Below are positions 5,582 through 7,040 of a stretch of DNA of 7,040 nt, one piece after another (the first letter of the stretch is position 1; each line of letters begins with the position of its first letter). The translations under genes were made by a program, and so were the position numbers. The stretch spans positions 1 to 7,040 of the forward strand of contig SBBH01000052.1 of NCBI GenBank assembly GCA_005239795.1. The letters are read 5' to 3'. The notes under the pieces were generated by a model, which saw only the letters and a list, made by a program, of their open reading frames with translations, was not told where the DNA came from and searched no databases. The DNA comes from Planctomycetales bacterium. Its GTDB lineage: Bacteria; Planctomycetota; SBBH01.

Positions 5582-5676
5582 CGTGGATCGTGGTTCGTGA
5601 ATCGTGGATTGGAATGCGTCGTTTGCTGAAAGGATCTTTCCTGCGAACCACGAATCACGAACAACGAACGACGATC
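5582..5676. repeat. Heptad-repeat hairpin (unit in copy B)
   Basis: The left arm (5582-5612) is CGTGGAT, CGTGGTT, CGTGAAT, CGTGGAT. The right arm (5643-5676) has the complementary heptads with some changes (CGAACCA, CGAATCA, CGAACAA). The left arm is almost the same as in copy A, while the right arm has diverged more. Confidence 0.65.
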
Positions 5677-5717
5677 AACACCGCGACCGCCGACAGGGCC
5701 GCAAACAGAGCGGCCGC

Positions 5718-6833
5718 CTAAACCCCGCCGGCGGCCTGCGTCAGGTAATGGCGGCGGCGCGCCGCGTGAAAGGCGCGAAGGGCCGCCGACGTAAAAAGCC
5801 CCCGGCAGACGGCCTCGGCCCGGGGTGCGCCTCTCTCCACGCAGGCCAGCTCGCGGAAGCGTTGAGAGAAAGTGGGTTTTCTCTTCGGCAACGGGAGGAA
5901 GCTCTCCATCGCGCCGGTGGCGAGGCGCTCCCAACCGAGGCGCCGGTCAAGCCTCTCGGCCACGGACGCGGGGACCGCGCGGCCGTGCGAACGCGCCAGG
6001 AGCCGGACCGCCCAGGCCAGGCTCGTGCAGGCTTTTAGGGCCTCCCCCTTTCGCCATGTTTCATCCCAATCCAAGCTTCCGCCCCAGCGCGCGAGCCACT
6101 CCCAGAGGTCCATACGCCAAACTCCCCCCCGAAAGCCGTGTCCGGCCCCTGCGTGAAACGCCAGATGCAAAAGTTCCAGATCAAGCGGCAGGTACCGGAC
6201 CCCCGGCCGGGAAGGGTCGCTCACAGAATCCGACCAGAGCCGGTCCGGATCGATCTGCCACGCCCCTTGGTAGCGCTCAAAATGGTGGAATCCCCAATGG
6301 AGATCGAGCGGATGGTTTTCGAGACTCGACAGATAAACCGTGTCGCATCCGCACCGGCGGATCGCGCGATACGCCTCCGCCCCGTCCCGGAGGCGATATC
6401 CCGCCGCCAGAAGAGCTTCATGCAAATGGTCCCGATCCGCCGGATGGACCCACGCGTCAAGGTCGGCCATCGGGCGCACCGCCGGGTCCGGATAAACGCG
6501 CTGGCGCAGGGCGATCCCTTTGAGAAGAATCACGCGCGCCGGCGCCTCCCGCGCGGCGGCGAGGAATCGCCCGGCCAAGAGATCCTCCATCGCGGCGCGC
6601 GTGAGGCTCGCCGCATAGGCGGCGCGCGCCGCGTCCTCGAAATCCCCGGGCCACACATACTTAAGCGCCCTCCCCCGCTCGTAAAAAAGCGGCAGGAGCC
6701 CCGCCCCGCGGACCGCGGCCAGAATGGCGTCCGGATCGGCCGCCTTAAGAAACGACTGGGCGATCCGCGCAAGACGCTGAACCGGGGGGTCGAGCCGACA
6801 GCACGCCGCAAGGTCCTCTCCGAGAGCTCTCAT
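5718..6833 (-). CDS. Nucleotidyltransferase-fold protein (PF14907-like) of a polysaccharide locus
   Basis: A 371-residue soluble protein. Residues about 101-146 carry the family signature VILLKGIALRQRVYPDPAVRPMADLD..V with D-L-D at 124-126, the likely metal-binding acidic pair of a Pol-beta/minimal-nucleotidyltransferase fold. It is followed by HPLDLHWGFHHFE (about 174-186) and LELLHLAFHAG (about 219-229), which also recur in this family. Members sit in capsule, exopolysaccharide, exosortase and some peptide-modification loci. The true substrate is not established, so no reaction is given. I chose the ATG at 6831-6833; the frame extends 14 codons up to a TTG, but that extension translates an inverted-repeat element. 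No clear ribosome site precedes the ATG. The TAG stop is 32 bases from compound repeat B. The co-polymerase gene follows after an 893-bp gap, so co-transcription is uncertain. Confidence 0.75.
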   Translation of the reverse strand: MRALGEDLAACCRLDPPVQRLARIAQSFLKAADPDAILAAVRGAGLLPLFYERGRALKYVWPGDFEDAARAAYAASLTRAAMEDLLAGRFLAAAREAPARVILLKGIALRQRVYPDPAVRPMADLDAWVHPADRDHLHEALLAAGYRLRDGAEAYRAIRRCGCDTVYLSSLENHPLDLHWGFHHFERYQGAWQIDPDRLWSDSVSDPSRPGVRYLPLDLELLHLAFHAGAGHGFRGGVWRMDLWEWLARWGGSLDWDETWRKGEALKACTSLAWAVRLLARSHGRAVPASVAERLDRRLGWERLATGAMESFLPLPKRKPTFSQRFRELACVERGAPRAEAVCRGLFTSAALRAFHAARRRHYLTQAAGGV

Positions 6834-6835
6834 GC

Positions 6836-6920
6836 TAAGGATTCGCGCGAAAATGACTTGTGGACTCTGTTGCAATGGGCCATTTTGTTAATACAGAAAT
6901 TATTTCCGCACGGCCCCTCG
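6836..6920. repeat. Inverted-repeat element, copy 3, directly upstream of the nucleotidyltransferase gene
   Basis: The left end TAAGGATTCGCGCGAAAAT matches the left end of copy 1 (1806) almost exactly. The right end (ACAGAAATTATTTCCGCACGGC) matches the right end of copy 2 (near 1993-2014). The ends are only imperfect inverted repeats of each other (about 15 of 24 positions). It starts two bases from the ATG of the nucleotidyltransferase gene, so it must be part of the 5' region of that mRNA or its promoter. It is shorter (85 bp) than the 217-bp pair at 1806-2022. Confidence 0.7.
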
Positions 6921-6986
6921 ATTTTCCGGTGGCCGCCCCGAAAAAGTCGAGCGTGGACCTTTCCAAGAGAATTCCCCGGAAGTAAC

Positions 6987-7040
6987 ATGAGCCGGATGCC
7001 TTCTTTCCCTCCCGATGCCGTCGCGCACCTCCCCGCGGAG
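6987..7040 (+). CDS. Possible start of a divergent gene, cut by window end
   Basis: ATG at 6987-6989 opens a frame through the last 18 codons (MSRMPSFPPDAVAHLPAE). GGAA lies five bases upstream as a fair ribosome site. It would be divergent from the nucleotidyltransferase gene, with the inverted-repeat element between them. All three minus-strand frames over the same bases are also open, which is common in GC-rich DNA, so the support is slight and no function can be assigned. Confidence 0.3.
   Translation, partial: MSRMPSFPPDAVAHLPAE

Larger units (their letters stand above)
5441..5686. repeat. Compound repeat, copy B (two hairpins)
   Basis: Second copy of the element at 2143-2366, same orientation, about 3.3 kb away. 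It contains palindrome H4 (5511-5557) and a heptad hairpin (left arm 5582-5612, right arm 5643-5676). Its loop differs from copy A (longer by about nine bases) while the stems are conserved, which fits selection for structure or a mobile palindromic unit. It begins about 20 bases after the plus-strand terminator and ends 32 bases downstream of the nucleotidyltransferase stop. Confidence 0.8.

Noticed and set aside
6850..6880. Possible sigma-54 promoter (TGGCCC and TTGCAA) upstream of the nucleotidyltransferase gene
   Set aside because: The GG and GC pairs are only six bases apart instead of ten, so the -24/-12 spacing is wrong.

Overview
The window comes from a high-GC Gram-negative (two-membrane) bacterium. 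The evidence for an outer membrane is a TPR protein that ends in an outer-membrane beta-barrel, lying beside a Wzz/Wzc-type polysaccharide co-polymerase and kinase. The abundance of small intergenic palindromes suggests an uncultured or environmental lineage, but nothing here fixes the phylum. All well-supported genes are on the minus strand, so transcription runs from right to left. Gene spacing is unusually loose: two gaps of almost 900 bp each, both full of repeats.

Layout from right to left, in transcription order. (1) 6987-7040 (+) may be the start of a divergent gene cut by the window edge. (2) 6833-5718 (-) is a nucleotidyltransferase-fold protein of the type found in capsule, exopolysaccharide and exosortase loci (PF14907-like). 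(3) 5717-4825 has no gene but holds at least five palindromic repeat units of three families and a plus-strand intrinsic terminator. (4) 4824-2677 (-) is one Wzz/GumC-like chain-length determinant fused to a BY-kinase-like ATPase domain. It is broken by two opposite frameshifts that cancel each other. (5) 2676-1789 has no gene. It carries a second copy of the large compound repeat, a 16-bp direct repeat that overlaps the kinase stop codon, and two abutting TA-bounded inverted-repeat elements. (6) 1788-262 (-) is the TPR plus beta-barrel protein, followed by a weak terminator. (7) 162-1 (-) is the start of a secreted Gly/Pro-rich protein that runs off the left edge.

The likely shared job is synthesis and export of a surface polysaccharide. 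The inner-membrane Wzz/kinase protein would set chain length and drive polymerisation, the TPR-barrel protein would carry polymer through periplasm and outer membrane (as PelB, BcsC and PgaA do), and the nucleotidyltransferase-fold protein would play an accessory role. No glycosyltransferase, polymerase or flippase lies in the window, so this is inference from gene families.

The most notable feature is the repeat landscape. A roughly 230-250 bp compound repeat occurs twice, built from a CCTGCCTG/CAGGCAGG hairpin and a heptad-repeat hairpin. There are further solo copies of the first hairpin and two back-to-back GGCGGA-CCCGCC double hairpins. A TA-bounded inverted-repeat family also supplies the sequence immediately upstream of both the TPR-barrel gene and the nucleotidyltransferase gene.
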